35,171 bases of DNA from Xenorhabdus koppenhoeferi (GTDB lineage Bacteria; Pseudomonadota; Gammaproteobacteria; Enterobacterales; Enterobacteriaceae). Of the stretch, positions 7,726-15,741 are shown one piece after another. The stretch is from the NCBI RefSeq assembly GCF_900116635.1, contig NZ_FPBJ01000032.1:1-35171 (forward strand), in the 5' to 3' direction. The number at the start of each line of letters is the position of its first letter. Positions within the stretch are counted from its first letter, which is position 1. The position numbers were made by a program, and so were the translations under genes. The notes under the pieces are model-generated. The model had not been told where the DNA came from and did not search any database. It was given only the letters and a program-made list of their open reading frames with translations.

Positions 7726-9123
7726 TTAATGCCCGCCGTCCGGTGTGACGGCATGTTCATGATGTTGGATCTGACGATCGGCCGGGTTGTCTGCCTGATC
7801 TTTGATGGTCTGACTCAGCCGATCATAGCGGCCCAGCAGCGCGTTAAAACGGTCATCAATGCCTTTCAGCAGCACCGGCGGGGCGCTGTCTCCTTTTGCC
7901 GCATAGACGCTCAATTGACGCAGCATTTCTTCCAGCGGCACTTCGCTGCCGTGGCTGCGTTGGATGTCATGGATGGCGGTTTTCAGGTAGGAAAGCGTGA
8001 AGCTGCCACGGGTGCGCTCCTGCAACAGGATTTTGTCCGACAATTGCTGAAGCTGGTCACGGGTGGCGTACCAGCTGCCTTTCAGAGGGGCGCTGTCGAT
8101 ACGAGCGGTCATTGCTTGTTCCCACTGACGGGTCGTTTGTCGTTGCACCGACGATCCCGGCCACAATTGTTCAGCGGTGCCCGTCAGGGCGCGGGCGGCC
8201 TCCCAGGTGGCCAGCGGCCCGGTTTCTGCCAGCCGCCCAAGCTGGATCGAATAACTGTCCAACTCAGGCTGGTACAGCCAGGCCAACCGTGCGCCCGTCG
8301 GTTGGCTGGTGATGGTGCTGAGTTGTTGTTGCAGGGGTTTGTAGAACAGCAACCCACTGCCGACTAAAACCAGCACCCCCAGCAAAGCCCCGAGGCTAAA
8401 GCCCTGCCAGGCACTCATCCCCTGCGGCGGCGGTTCCGGAAACTGCACCCGCACCCGCGGTTGAGTCTCAGGCGCAGGCCGGGGTTCATGACGCGGGGTC
8501 GGGGAAGGTGGGGGAATTTCCGGCTCGGCCTCAGACGCGGACAGGTAGACCAGCGGCGGCATCTGCATCGGCGGCACGGCGGGTTTGGCGGTCTGACGCG
8601 GTTTTTCCAGTTTTTTGGCCGCATTCTGGAAGAACCACAGCAGGTTTTCCACCCGCGGCAAACGTTTCAGGTCGGATTGCTGCAACCGATCAACGATCAG
8701 CTGGAGTGCCCGTTCCGCCCGGTAAATCATCCGCAGGTCACTGGCAGTAAAATCCTGCTGGCGCAAGGCGCTGCCGGTACGGGTGTGGAACCACTCCAGC
8801 AGGTCAGTGCGGACCTGCGGCTGAGAAGGCCACAGGGAGTCCCATTCGCTGACGATAACGCCCGCCAGCAGTTCGCAGCCTTCGGTAAAACCTGCCAGCC
8901 CGTTTAGTTGCAGCCGCGCCAGGGTGTAATAAATCGCAGTCTGTAAATCAACCCCGTTGGTTTTGAACAGGGTCAGGGACAGGGATTCCACCAGCAGCCA
9001 GTTCACTTCCGGTTGCGTCGGGTGACTGGTTTTATTGATTTCATCGCGGATAACGGCAAATTCCGGCAAGTTCAGCGGACTGCCGCCCGCCCGGATGATA
9101 AGGTTTTCAGAATGCCCGCTCAT
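7726..9123 (-). CDS. vasL: TssA-like ImpA_N/VasL-domain protein (VasL/TagA-like)
   Basis: 465 residues. The N-terminal part (IRDEINKTSHPTQPEVNWLLVESLSLTLFKTNGVDLQTAIYYTL in sequence, split by no gap; about residues 25-70) and the following EGCELLAGVIVSEWDSLWP are typical of the ImpA_N domain shared with TssA. A Pro-rich linker (about 185-230) leads to one transmembrane segment at about 237-258 (GFSLGALLGVLVLVGSGLLF). The C-terminal half is helical and resembles the VasL domain. In V. cholerae the same position after vasK/tssM is held by VCA0121 (VasL, also studied as TagA), a TssA-like protein thought to hold the distal end of the sheath at the opposite membrane. That role is inferred here. 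The membrane segment distinguishes it from the cytoplasmic TssA at 12816-14270. It begins just after a strong terminator and leads the vgrG-eag-rhs-imm group. Confidence 0.85.
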   Translation of the reverse strand: MSGHSENLIIRAGGSPLNLPEFAVIRDEINKTSHPTQPEVNWLLVESLSLTLFKTNGVDLQTAIYYTLARLQLNGLAGFTEGCELLAGVIVSEWDSLWPSQPQVRTDLLEWFHTRTGSALRQQDFTASDLRMIYRAERALQLIVDRLQQSDLKRLPRVENLLWFFQNAAKKLEKPRQTAKPAVPPMQMPPLVYLSASEAEPEIPPPSPTPRHEPRPAPETQPRVRVQFPEPPPQGMSAWQGFSLGALLGVLVLVGSGLLFYKPLQQQLSTITSQPTGARLAWLYQPELDSYSIQLGRLAETGPLATWEAARALTGTAEQLWPGSSVQRQTTRQWEQAMTARIDSAPLKGSWYATRDQLQQLSDKILLQERTRGSFTLSYLKTAIHDIQRSHGSEVPLEEMLRQLSVYAAKGDSAPPVLLKGIDDRFNALLGRYDRLSQTIKDQADNPADRQIQHHEHAVTPDGGH

Positions 9124-9141
9124 ATTCTCGCTTTTCTCCTT

Positions 9142-9174
9142 AAAAAAACCCCTGCCCAGAGGAGAGGCAGGGGG
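9142..9174 (-). terminator. Intrinsic terminator after tssM
   Basis: On the minus strand a perfect 8-bp stem CCCCTGCC (9173-9166) / GGCAGGGG (9156-9149) with a 9-base loop is followed at once by seven T (9148-9142). It lies 37 bp after the tssM stop. The vasL ribosome binding site AAGGAG (about 9141-9136) starts immediately after the T-run. This is the clearest intrinsic terminator in the window. Confidence 0.9.
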
Positions 9175-9210
9175 AGGTTTTGCTTTCAGGACTGACCTTC
9201 GATTGCTCCT

Positions 9211-12200
9211 TTAATAGAGAGTGTCCGGTAATTTGAACTGGCTGAACAGCCCGCCCGCAAAGGGGTTGTCTGATTCGTCCACGTAGACGCGGTAGGTCAT
9301 GTCACCACCTTCCACATTGAAGCGCACGTCGAAGAAACCCGGCTGGACGTTGGTCAGTTTGCCGCTGTTGATCAGCCGTAACTGTGCCCACGGCCCCGTG
9401 AAGCTGATGGAGCGCGGCGCCTGATTGTTTCTGTCTGGCATCAGGGTCAGCTTACTCTCAGTGCCTGCCCGCATGGAGTTCGGCCAGATAAGGTGTGCCA
9501 CGTTGCTACGGCCGTGGGAATAATCTACCAGCTGCCCGTCAAGGTTCAGCAGGGCACGGCGTTTATTGCCGGTTAAGCTGATCGGTTCGATGGCAAACTG
9601 GGTGCCAAGGCCGTTTTGGGGGGTAAAGAAGGTGGCGCGAATGCGGTTCGCCATTTCCAGCTGTTTCATCACATCCGGCCGGATCAGTGCCTTGCCGTCC
9701 GTCCCTGTGGTCAGGTTGTATTCCACAAACGGTTTCAGGCTCTGCTGGTAGAAAGTATCCAGTGTGCCGTCCGGCCGGAAGAAACGTTCAAACTCGCTCA
9801 GCGGCACTTCTTCGGTCGCGTTGGGGTTGAACGGATAACGTCCCGCCAGATAGGTCTTGTACTGTTTCACCACGGAGTCATTCCATTCCACTTCCAGTGA
9901 ACGGATCGCCTCCATCATCACCACCCGCCAGGCCTGCTCGGCCAGTTCGCCGACCCAGCGGTTCAGCGGCTCCGGCAGGGTTTTCGCCATCTGCTGGATT
10001 TCAAAAATCGCGTCACTGTTGTTTTTGTCCAGACGCATCTGCACCGCTTGCAGGGCAGCTTTACCCGGAACCGGCGAGTTCTGGATCGCCAGCAGGTAGC
10101 GGTGCAATGCGGTCAGTTTCTGGTAGACGCTTTGCAACGTGCTGCCTTTGTCTCCGCGTTCCACCAGTACTTCCATTTCCTGAGAGAAGTCGTGGCTGAT
10201 GCGGTTTAACAGCTTATAATCTGCCCGATCGGATAAACTCAGTTTTTCTTTGTCACTCAATGAATCGCCGAGTAATGGTGGGTGCGTGTTATCACTCAGG
10301 ATTTGCAGCGCCCGTTTGATGGGTTGCTCACCACTGATCACCTGTTCAATAGCACTGATGGCGTGGGGCAAATCATCAAAATTCCGTACTTCGAGGTTAT
10401 TTATCGCCGCCCGCCAGGTCGCGATGTACTCGGATAAATACAGGTCATGGATATCGTTCAGTATCCTCTTCTGATCTTCGTCACTATATTGGTCGTTGTT
10501 CTGTGATGACCTTATTTCGTTGGATTTTTCCTGAGTGCTCTTCGCAATATTCAGCACCCAGCTGTCCATTTCAGTCAGTTTCGTCAGTTCATCTTTCTGC
10601 CGGACGAAGTAATCCATCAGGCCGTGGCGGGTCAATAATTGTGGGATCACCAACCGTTTTTCATTGCTGGCCACAAACATATCGTCAAAGATCGGGCCAA
10701 TCTGATCACGCAGATTAAGCGGTGCTGACAAGACATCCTGTGCCCTGATACGCAGGTTCTGGTAAACCCGTTGCTTGACAGAGAGCGTTTTCAGCTCATC
10801 CTGAGCCTGCCGGATCGGTTTGACAAACGGGGCAAAGTTGGCAATGGCCTCCTTATCACCTTTATCACGCAACGCTTTCCAGTCAGTTCGAGCAAGCGCG
10901 TAATCCAAATGAGTCAGGAGGGCATCCTGTATATCACGCTGGCCGTGGAATGCCTTACTCCAGCGCTCACGCATATACTGGGCTACCAATCCGCTGTTAC
11001 GTTTACTTTTATCTTCCATCATGCGCATAACACGCAGGATCTCGAGTTTTTCCTCACTACTCGCGGGTGCCTGATTCAGATCATCCAGCAGACCCAGCAT
11101 CAGAGCGGGCAGGAAACGCTGCTCCAGCAACTTCCGATAGGTGGTTGCCACATACGGCCCGACACTGCCCCCCTGATACAACGCCATATCCGTCAAGAAG
11201 GAGGCATTCTCATGATAATTACCATAAGCGAGTGTCGCGTCACGGATAGGGTTCAGCTGTGACAACTGGAGATCACCATAACGGTCATCCCCTTTCGGCG
11301 GCGGCACGGACAGGAAATTTTTCGCCTGCGCAAGCACTTCTTCGCCCGCCCGGTAATTTTTCTGGTAGAAGTAATGCCAACCCCCCCACATCGCCATGAT
11401 GACCAGGGCACTGAGGATGGAGAAGGTATATAACTGGCGGCGGTTGCGACTCAGCCAGATGCGGTTTTCAGCCGCCAGATTCGGCTCTGCCAGCAGGATG
11501 TCTTCAAACAGGGAGTGGGTAAAATATGGCAGGGTATCACCCGCCGGCCAGGTCGGGAACGCCTGAGAACCCAGATGGTACTGCGCCGAAGCGGATTGGG
11601 TGAACAGGTCATCCATCTGCCCGACCTGATGTGCGGAAGTCAGGTAAACTCCGCGCAGGGTCGGGCGGTGATGTTCGTCGTTATACAGAATATCTTCCAG
11701 CATCTGGACAACATAGCTGTACAACCCCTGAACCTGACGGGTGAAACTGAACAGGGCGCTGCGCTGGTTGGCATCCACGTTGTTCAGCATCATGTCCGGC
11801 ATGGCGTTGTTCAGGTTGTTCATCCACTGTTGCCAGAACTGCTCCAGCTCACTGCGCCACGCTTTTTCATCCCGGTTGTTGAGGCTGAATGTGACTCCCA
11901 GAATCTGGTCACGCAATTTGCGATCCAGCGACTGGTACATGGCTTCAAAACCGTGCAACAGGTCGATTTTGGTCATCACCAGATAAAGTGGCAACTGGCT
12001 GTGGAAGGTCAGGCGAATGTCTTGCAGACGCTGGTGGAGTTCCCGCACATAGCGTTCGCGTTGCTCGCGGTTGTCCGTCATCATGCGCAGGATATCCACG
12101 GTCAGAATAATGCCGTTGAGTGGCTGGCGCTGGCGGTTTTCAGCCAGCCAATTCAGCAGGGACTCCCACAGGCGGCTGTTGATTTGCGGTTTGTCGCTGT

Positions 12201-12819
12201 TGAGCGGGACCGGTTGATCAATCAACTGGCCTTTCGGGTCAATAATGACCGCTTTTTCTCCTAACCAGCAACGCAGCATCAGGGGAACATCACCGTCCTG
12301 ACGCAAATATTCCGGTGCCGCGATTTCGGACAGCTTATAACCTTCCTTAATCAGTGAGGTCTTACCGCTTTTTTGGCTGCCGATCACCATGTACCACGGA
12401 CGCTCGTACAGGTACTTGTACGAATCCAGATGGCGCTGTAACTGGGATTTCCAGTGATCGAGATAGCGATCCTGATGTTCAATATCCACTCTCACCGGAT
12501 CAACGACTTTCAGTTCGACATCCAGATTGAGTTTTTCCAGTGTCCGTAAGCGGCGCCATGCTTTCATGCCGATCCAGAGCAACACCACCATGATGATGAT
12601 GGCGGTTGCCAGCCAACGGGCCGCAAGGCTTTCCAGCGGATAATCGTTGAGGATTTTCCATTCCGGTCCCCACCACCAAACGGCAATCAGGAGCAGGCAG
12701 GGAATCAGCGCCAGAACCACCGCCATCGTAGCCTTGAGGCGAGGCAGGGACTTAAATTTCCCCAGCGCCGGCAAGGCCGATTTCAAGGGTGCCAAAGAGG
12801 ACAAAGAGGGCCATTTCAT
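9211..12819 (-). CDS. tssM: T6SS membrane-complex protein TssM (IcmF/VasK)
   Basis: 1202 residues, normal length for the family. Two N-terminal membrane segments (about 30-52 and 68-86) are followed by a cytoplasmic NTPase-like domain with an intact Walker A motif GSQKSGKT (147-154) and a TKIDL guanine-type motif. A third membrane segment lies at about 463-485 (LYTFSILSALVIMAMWGGWH). The remainder is the large periplasmic IcmF-related and C-terminal domain that contacts TssJ, ending in NPFAGGLFSQFKLPDTLY. With TssL and TssJ it forms the envelope-spanning channel. The ATG overlaps the tssA stop as ATGA (12816-12819), so the two are translationally coupled. An intrinsic terminator follows the gene. 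Confidence 0.97.
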   Translation of the reverse strand: MKWPSLSSLAPLKSALPALGKFKSLPRLKATMAVVLALIPCLLLIAVWWWGPEWKILNDYPLESLAARWLATAIIIMVVLLWIGMKAWRRLRTLEKLNLDVELKVVDPVRVDIEHQDRYLDHWKSQLQRHLDSYKYLYERPWYMVIGSQKSGKTSLIKEGYKLSEIAAPEYLRQDGDVPLMLRCWLGEKAVIIDPKGQLIDQPVPLNSDKPQINSRLWESLLNWLAENRQRQPLNGIILTVDILRMMTDNREQRERYVRELHQRLQDIRLTFHSQLPLYLVMTKIDLLHGFEAMYQSLDRKLRDQILGVTFSLNNRDEKAWRSELEQFWQQWMNNLNNAMPDMMLNNVDANQRSALFSFTRQVQGLYSYVVQMLEDILYNDEHHRPTLRGVYLTSAHQVGQMDDLFTQSASAQYHLGSQAFPTWPAGDTLPYFTHSLFEDILLAEPNLAAENRIWLSRNRRQLYTFSILSALVIMAMWGGWHYFYQKNYRAGEEVLAQAKNFLSVPPPKGDDRYGDLQLSQLNPIRDATLAYGNYHENASFLTDMALYQGGSVGPYVATTYRKLLEQRFLPALMLGLLDDLNQAPASSEEKLEILRVMRMMEDKSKRNSGLVAQYMRERWSKAFHGQRDIQDALLTHLDYALARTDWKALRDKGDKEAIANFAPFVKPIRQAQDELKTLSVKQRVYQNLRIRAQDVLSAPLNLRDQIGPIFDDMFVASNEKRLVIPQLLTRHGLMDYFVRQKDELTKLTEMDSWVLNIAKSTQEKSNEIRSSQNNDQYSDEDQKRILNDIHDLYLSEYIATWRAAINNLEVRNFDDLPHAISAIEQVISGEQPIKRALQILSDNTHPPLLGDSLSDKEKLSLSDRADYKLLNRISHDFSQEMEVLVERGDKGSTLQSVYQKLTALHRYLLAIQNSPVPGKAALQAVQMRLDKNNSDAIFEIQQMAKTLPEPLNRWVGELAEQAWRVVMMEAIRSLEVEWNDSVVKQYKTYLAGRYPFNPNATEEVPLSEFERFFRPDGTLDTFYQQSLKPFVEYNLTTGTDGKALIRPDVMKQLEMANRIRATFFTPQNGLGTQFAIEPISLTGNKRRALLNLDGQLVDYSHGRSNVAHLIWPNSMRAGTESKLTLMPDRNNQAPRSISFTGPWAQLRLINSGKLTNVQPGFFDVRFNVEGGDMTYRVYVDESDNPFAGGLFSQFKLPDTLY

Positions 12820-14270
12820 GGGTTAACGCTCCTGTTTGCAGCTGGTTCCGAAGAAGGAGAAGGCAGTTTTTCAGCCATTTTTTCTGCCAATATTGTCAGC
12901 AGGCTGGGTTCCCATTGAGTGAGTAGCATGTGTTGTCCCGTGTGTAACAAGTTCCGGTAATGCTGTTGGGCCAACGACGTCATACCTGCTTCTTCAAGCA
13001 ATTGAGCATTGAGTAATTGACCGTAAAATTGATCGCGTGGCTCAGTAAGCTGTTGCTGGTGTTCTTCCAACATTTTCAGGGCCGCTTCCAATCCCTGTTG
13101 CGCGAAGCACTGCCAGATAGCTTCCTGATCAGCAGAAACTGCGCCTTTACCCATTGCGACAGGTTCAGGTGCCAGCCAATCGAGGGTATCTGGAGAAATA
13201 AACGGACTCATGTCGGAAAAACTTAAGGTTTTCAGCACCGGCAATCGCTCCAGAAAAGCGTTCAGTTCGTCACGAATGGCCAGTGCGACGTTCATATAAC
13301 CCAATTGCAACGCAGCCTGCGACGCAATCGCATGCCCATCCAGCCAGTAAGGGGCCAGTGTCAGACTCTGCTCGATTTGCTGGAGCAATTTATTATCCGC
13401 CGTCGGTAATCTCGCCAGATAATCGGCGGTACGATCAGCAGAGGCCGGTGCCAACGGCGTTTTGCCCGTTGCATTCGCCATCGGTGCTGTGGTGATGGTA
13501 TGCCAGGCTGCATGGCGTCTGAGGGAATAACCGACAGGCGAGTCAGGATGTCGTTCACACAGCAAATCAGCCACGGTCAGCAGGGTTTGCTTCCACGCTT
13601 TTTCGCTTGAGCTGTTAACGCCCACTTCCGGCATTGGTGCCGCTTCATAGGATTGCGGCGCTAATACCGAAGATTCTGTTGTTGATGCCGACACAGCCAC
13701 AGGTGCCGATTTTGGTGCCTCTGTCACTGTCTCTGGCTGACGGCTGTAACGCGTGCGCAGTTGATCGACTTCTTTGGCCAGATCCGGTTCATTCACGTGC
13801 CAGCATTGAGCGAGATGTGCCAACGCACCTTGCGCAGCATCCCGTTCACTTTTGCTTGCCTGTTCGGTAAAACTGCCCTGAGCTGAGTCAAAACGTTTGA
13901 GTACCTGCTGTGCCAGTCGGCGCTTCATCAGCGGCTTGGCCGGCCAGGCTTTCTCCCAGTAGTTTTTGACGTGATCAGTCAACAGCTCTATGGCAAGAAT
14001 CAACTCAGCAGAATTGCCTGAATGTTGCAGGGTACGCAGCAGATGAACCATCAGCCGGAAATCCTTGCTGCTTTCACTCAGCAACTGCAACGCTTGTCGC
14101 CGGATCTCTTCAACATCCAGTGAACCATGCGACAGCGAACCAAACTTGATCATTTCGCTGTCAATGTATTCCCATGCGGGGTCGCCGTCTCCCAGCGCCT
14201 TGCCAATTTGTTCGTCGGACAAGGGCACCAGCAGGGAGCCGAACCAGTCAAATTGTGTTCTGATGTCCAT
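12816..14270 (-). CDS. tssA: T6SS baseplate/sheath-cap protein TssA (VasJ/ImpA)
   Basis: 484 residues from the ATG at 14270 (MDIRTQFDWFGSLLVPLSDEQIG). A TTG-initiated extension to 14282 is possible but would overlap the tagO stop; the ATG lies 5 bases after it. The N-terminal ImpA_N domain spans about 5-120 (GDPAWEYIDSEMIKFG, ELLTDHVKNYWEKAWPAKP). A linker rich in Ala/Ser/Thr/Pro (about 185-225) separates it from a C-terminal domain of the VasJ type. TssA coordinates priming of the baseplate and polymerisation of sheath and Hcp tube. No membrane segment is visible, unlike the VasL-like paralogue. Its place between vasI and tssM is the V. cholerae vasJ position. Confidence 0.93.
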   Translation of the reverse strand: MDIRTQFDWFGSLLVPLSDEQIGKALGDGDPAWEYIDSEMIKFGSLSHGSLDVEEIRRQALQLLSESSKDFRLMVHLLRTLQHSGNSAELILAIELLTDHVKNYWEKAWPAKPLMKRRLAQQVLKRFDSAQGSFTEQASKSERDAAQGALAHLAQCWHVNEPDLAKEVDQLRTRYSRQPETVTEAPKSAPVAVSASTTESSVLAPQSYEAAPMPEVGVNSSSEKAWKQTLLTVADLLCERHPDSPVGYSLRRHAAWHTITTAPMANATGKTPLAPASADRTADYLARLPTADNKLLQQIEQSLTLAPYWLDGHAIASQAALQLGYMNVALAIRDELNAFLERLPVLKTLSFSDMSPFISPDTLDWLAPEPVAMGKGAVSADQEAIWQCFAQQGLEAALKMLEEHQQQLTEPRDQFYGQLLNAQLLEEAGMTSLAQQHYRNLLHTGQHMLLTQWEPSLLTILAEKMAEKLPSPSSEPAANRSVNP

Positions 14271-14275
14271 GTCGG

Positions 14276-14947
14276 TTACCAACGGCAGGCAGCACGTAAG
14301 GGTTTCGCTGCCTGCTCCAACTGAGAAATGTTAAAGGTTATCTGGTTGCCATTACTGCCCGTGATACTCACCCGATCGCTGCCCATCAGGCGCTTGATTT
14401 CTTCAATCCCCGGCAAGCCACGGCTGGATTCCCATAAGTAACCGTGTTCCCGTACGAACCACTCAGTGCGATACTGAGCTTTGTCCGTTGTTATCGTCAC
14501 CGTGCCTGATTCCACTTCTTTGGGCAGCGCCACCTGCAAGCGGGTGATATTGTCAATGCAGCTCAGCATTAATACGGGACGAGGCGGCGGAACCCCAATC
14601 GCGGGCGTCGTCAGGATAATGGGGGTCGCGTCGTTTTCTCCCTGTGTCACCATGAAGCTGGTGGAGTAATCAGTACGCTTCATCTCCTGCTCCATCGCCT
14701 TCCGCCACGAAGGCCCCATTTTTTCAATTGGAATGTGTACCGTTTTAAACTTAAGGTTATTCAACGCACGGTCGTAGCACGCCAGCCGGATAAGAGGAGA
14801 CGGCTCAAAGCGGCATTTTTGCAGTTCATTTAAATTTTGTTCTTCCTTTACTACCACGACCGCTTCCGTGAGTCCTGCTCCTTCAGAAAGCGTTGGGTTC
14901 CCTGCCAATGACGCAAGTAATGAACTGATAATTAAAATAATATTCAT
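14276..14947 (-). CDS. vasI: T6SS-associated VasI/TagO family protein
   Basis: 223 residues with an N-terminal hydrophobic stretch (MNIILIISSLLASLAGNP) that looks like a signal sequence, so the protein is probably periplasmic. The KCRFEPSPLIRLACYDRALNN block (about 44-64, here quoted only in part by its key residues C, RLACYD) is typical of VasI/TagO proteins. The central part (VLMLSCIDNITRLQVALP) and the GIEEIKRLMGSDRVSI tail also fit. The molecular role of the family is poorly defined; it is an accessory gene of V. cholerae-type clusters at this position. ATG overlaps the upstream regulator stop as ATGA (14944-14947). Cys in the C-terminal RAACRW and the two inner Cys could form disulfides. 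Confidence 0.82.
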   Translation of the reverse strand: MNIILIISSLLASLAGNPTLSEGAGLTEAVVVVKEEQNLNELQKCRFEPSPLIRLACYDRALNNLKFKTVHIPIEKMGPSWRKAMEQEMKRTDYSTSFMVTQGENDATPIILTTPAIGVPPPRPVLMLSCIDNITRLQVALPKEVESGTVTITTDKAQYRTEWFVREHGYLWESSRGLPGIEEIKRLMGSDRVSITGSNGNQITFNISQLEQAAKPLRAACRW

Positions 14948-15741
14948 AATCTACACCCGTATTTAGCCAGTTTGTAAACCAACGTCCGCTGGGGAATACC
15001 CAGACTTTGCGCAATCAATCTGGTGTCGTTGCCAAATTGACGCTGACGTTGAACCAACACGGCGCTTTCAAATTCTTCTATGGCCTTTGGCAGATTATCG
15101 ATATGACTGTAATCCACGGAGATACTGCTGACCGCCGCTGGATTTTTCGATTCACTCAGCGATGCAAGCAGTTCATCCAGTTGTTTTTCTTTTTGGCGTT
15201 GAACCTGAAATACCTGACGGATTTGGCGTAACTGTCCGCGCAGTTGTTCGAGTTCCTGCAATTTTTTCAGGCGATGCTGCATGACATGGCAATAAATGCC
15301 GAACATGTTTTCATTGTCGGTAAAATGGTGGACATTTTCGGCAAAAATGGCGATGACACCGCAAGCCCGCCCATTGCAGTCAAACAGAGGAATGCCGTAT
15401 AACCCACAGTTATGCGGCAGTTCTGCAATAAACGTGCGGAAATGAAGATCGTCAATGCGGACTCCGTGATTAAGGGAAGCCCAAACCGTCGGGGTTCCCT
15501 TGCGCAACACTTGTATCAACGGGTGATTGACGTCACCAATATCCACCTGCAACTGACGTGAGCTGGCTTGCTGAGGTTCCGGCAAGTTGTGGCATTCCAG
15601 CCTGTTCTCATTGATGTTAAGCAGGAAAACCAACAGGGCATCAAAACGCGAGCTATGACTGACCTGCACGAAATGGCCAACCAGTTGTCCTATAGTGTCA
15701 TCTTCCAATAACGCTAACGCGCTTTTCAGCCGCTGTTTCAT
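14944..15741 (-). CDS. vasH: VasH-like regulator: GAF domain plus Fis-type HTH, no AAA+ domain
   Basis: 265 residues. Residues about 20-165 form a GAF-like sensor domain (PTVWASLNHGVR, CGLYGIPLFDCNGRACGVIAIF). A coiled coil follows (about 168-205, LKKLQELEQLRGQLRQIRQV). The C-terminus (about 218-265) is a Fis-type DNA-binding domain with LPKAIEEFESAVL and LIAQSLGIPQRTLVYKLAKYG. V. cholerae VasH, encoded at the same place between clpV and vasI, has a central AAA+ sigma-54 activator domain and is about twice as long. Here there is no Walker A motif, no GAFTGA motif and no room for the domain, yet the frame is intact. It cannot remodel sigma-54 polymerase by itself. It may repress, compete with a full-length activator, or act on sigma-70 promoters. 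Start TAATG overlaps the clpV stop by one base. Confidence 0.8.
   Translation of the reverse strand: MKQRLKSALALLEDDTIGQLVGHFVQVSHSSRFDALLVFLLNINENRLECHNLPEPQQASSRQLQVDIGDVNHPLIQVLRKGTPTVWASLNHGVRIDDLHFRTFIAELPHNCGLYGIPLFDCNGRACGVIAIFAENVHHFTDNENMFGIYCHVMQHRLKKLQELEQLRGQLRQIRQVFQVQRQKEKQLDELLASLSESKNPAAVSSISVDYSHIDNLPKAIEEFESAVLVQRQRQFGNDTRLIAQSLGIPQRTLVYKLAKYGCRL

Noticed and set aside
11515..12264. Plus-strand open frame of 249 codons inside tssM.
   Set aside because: Antisense shadow of the well-supported TssM coding sequence, with no start signal and no recognisable domain.
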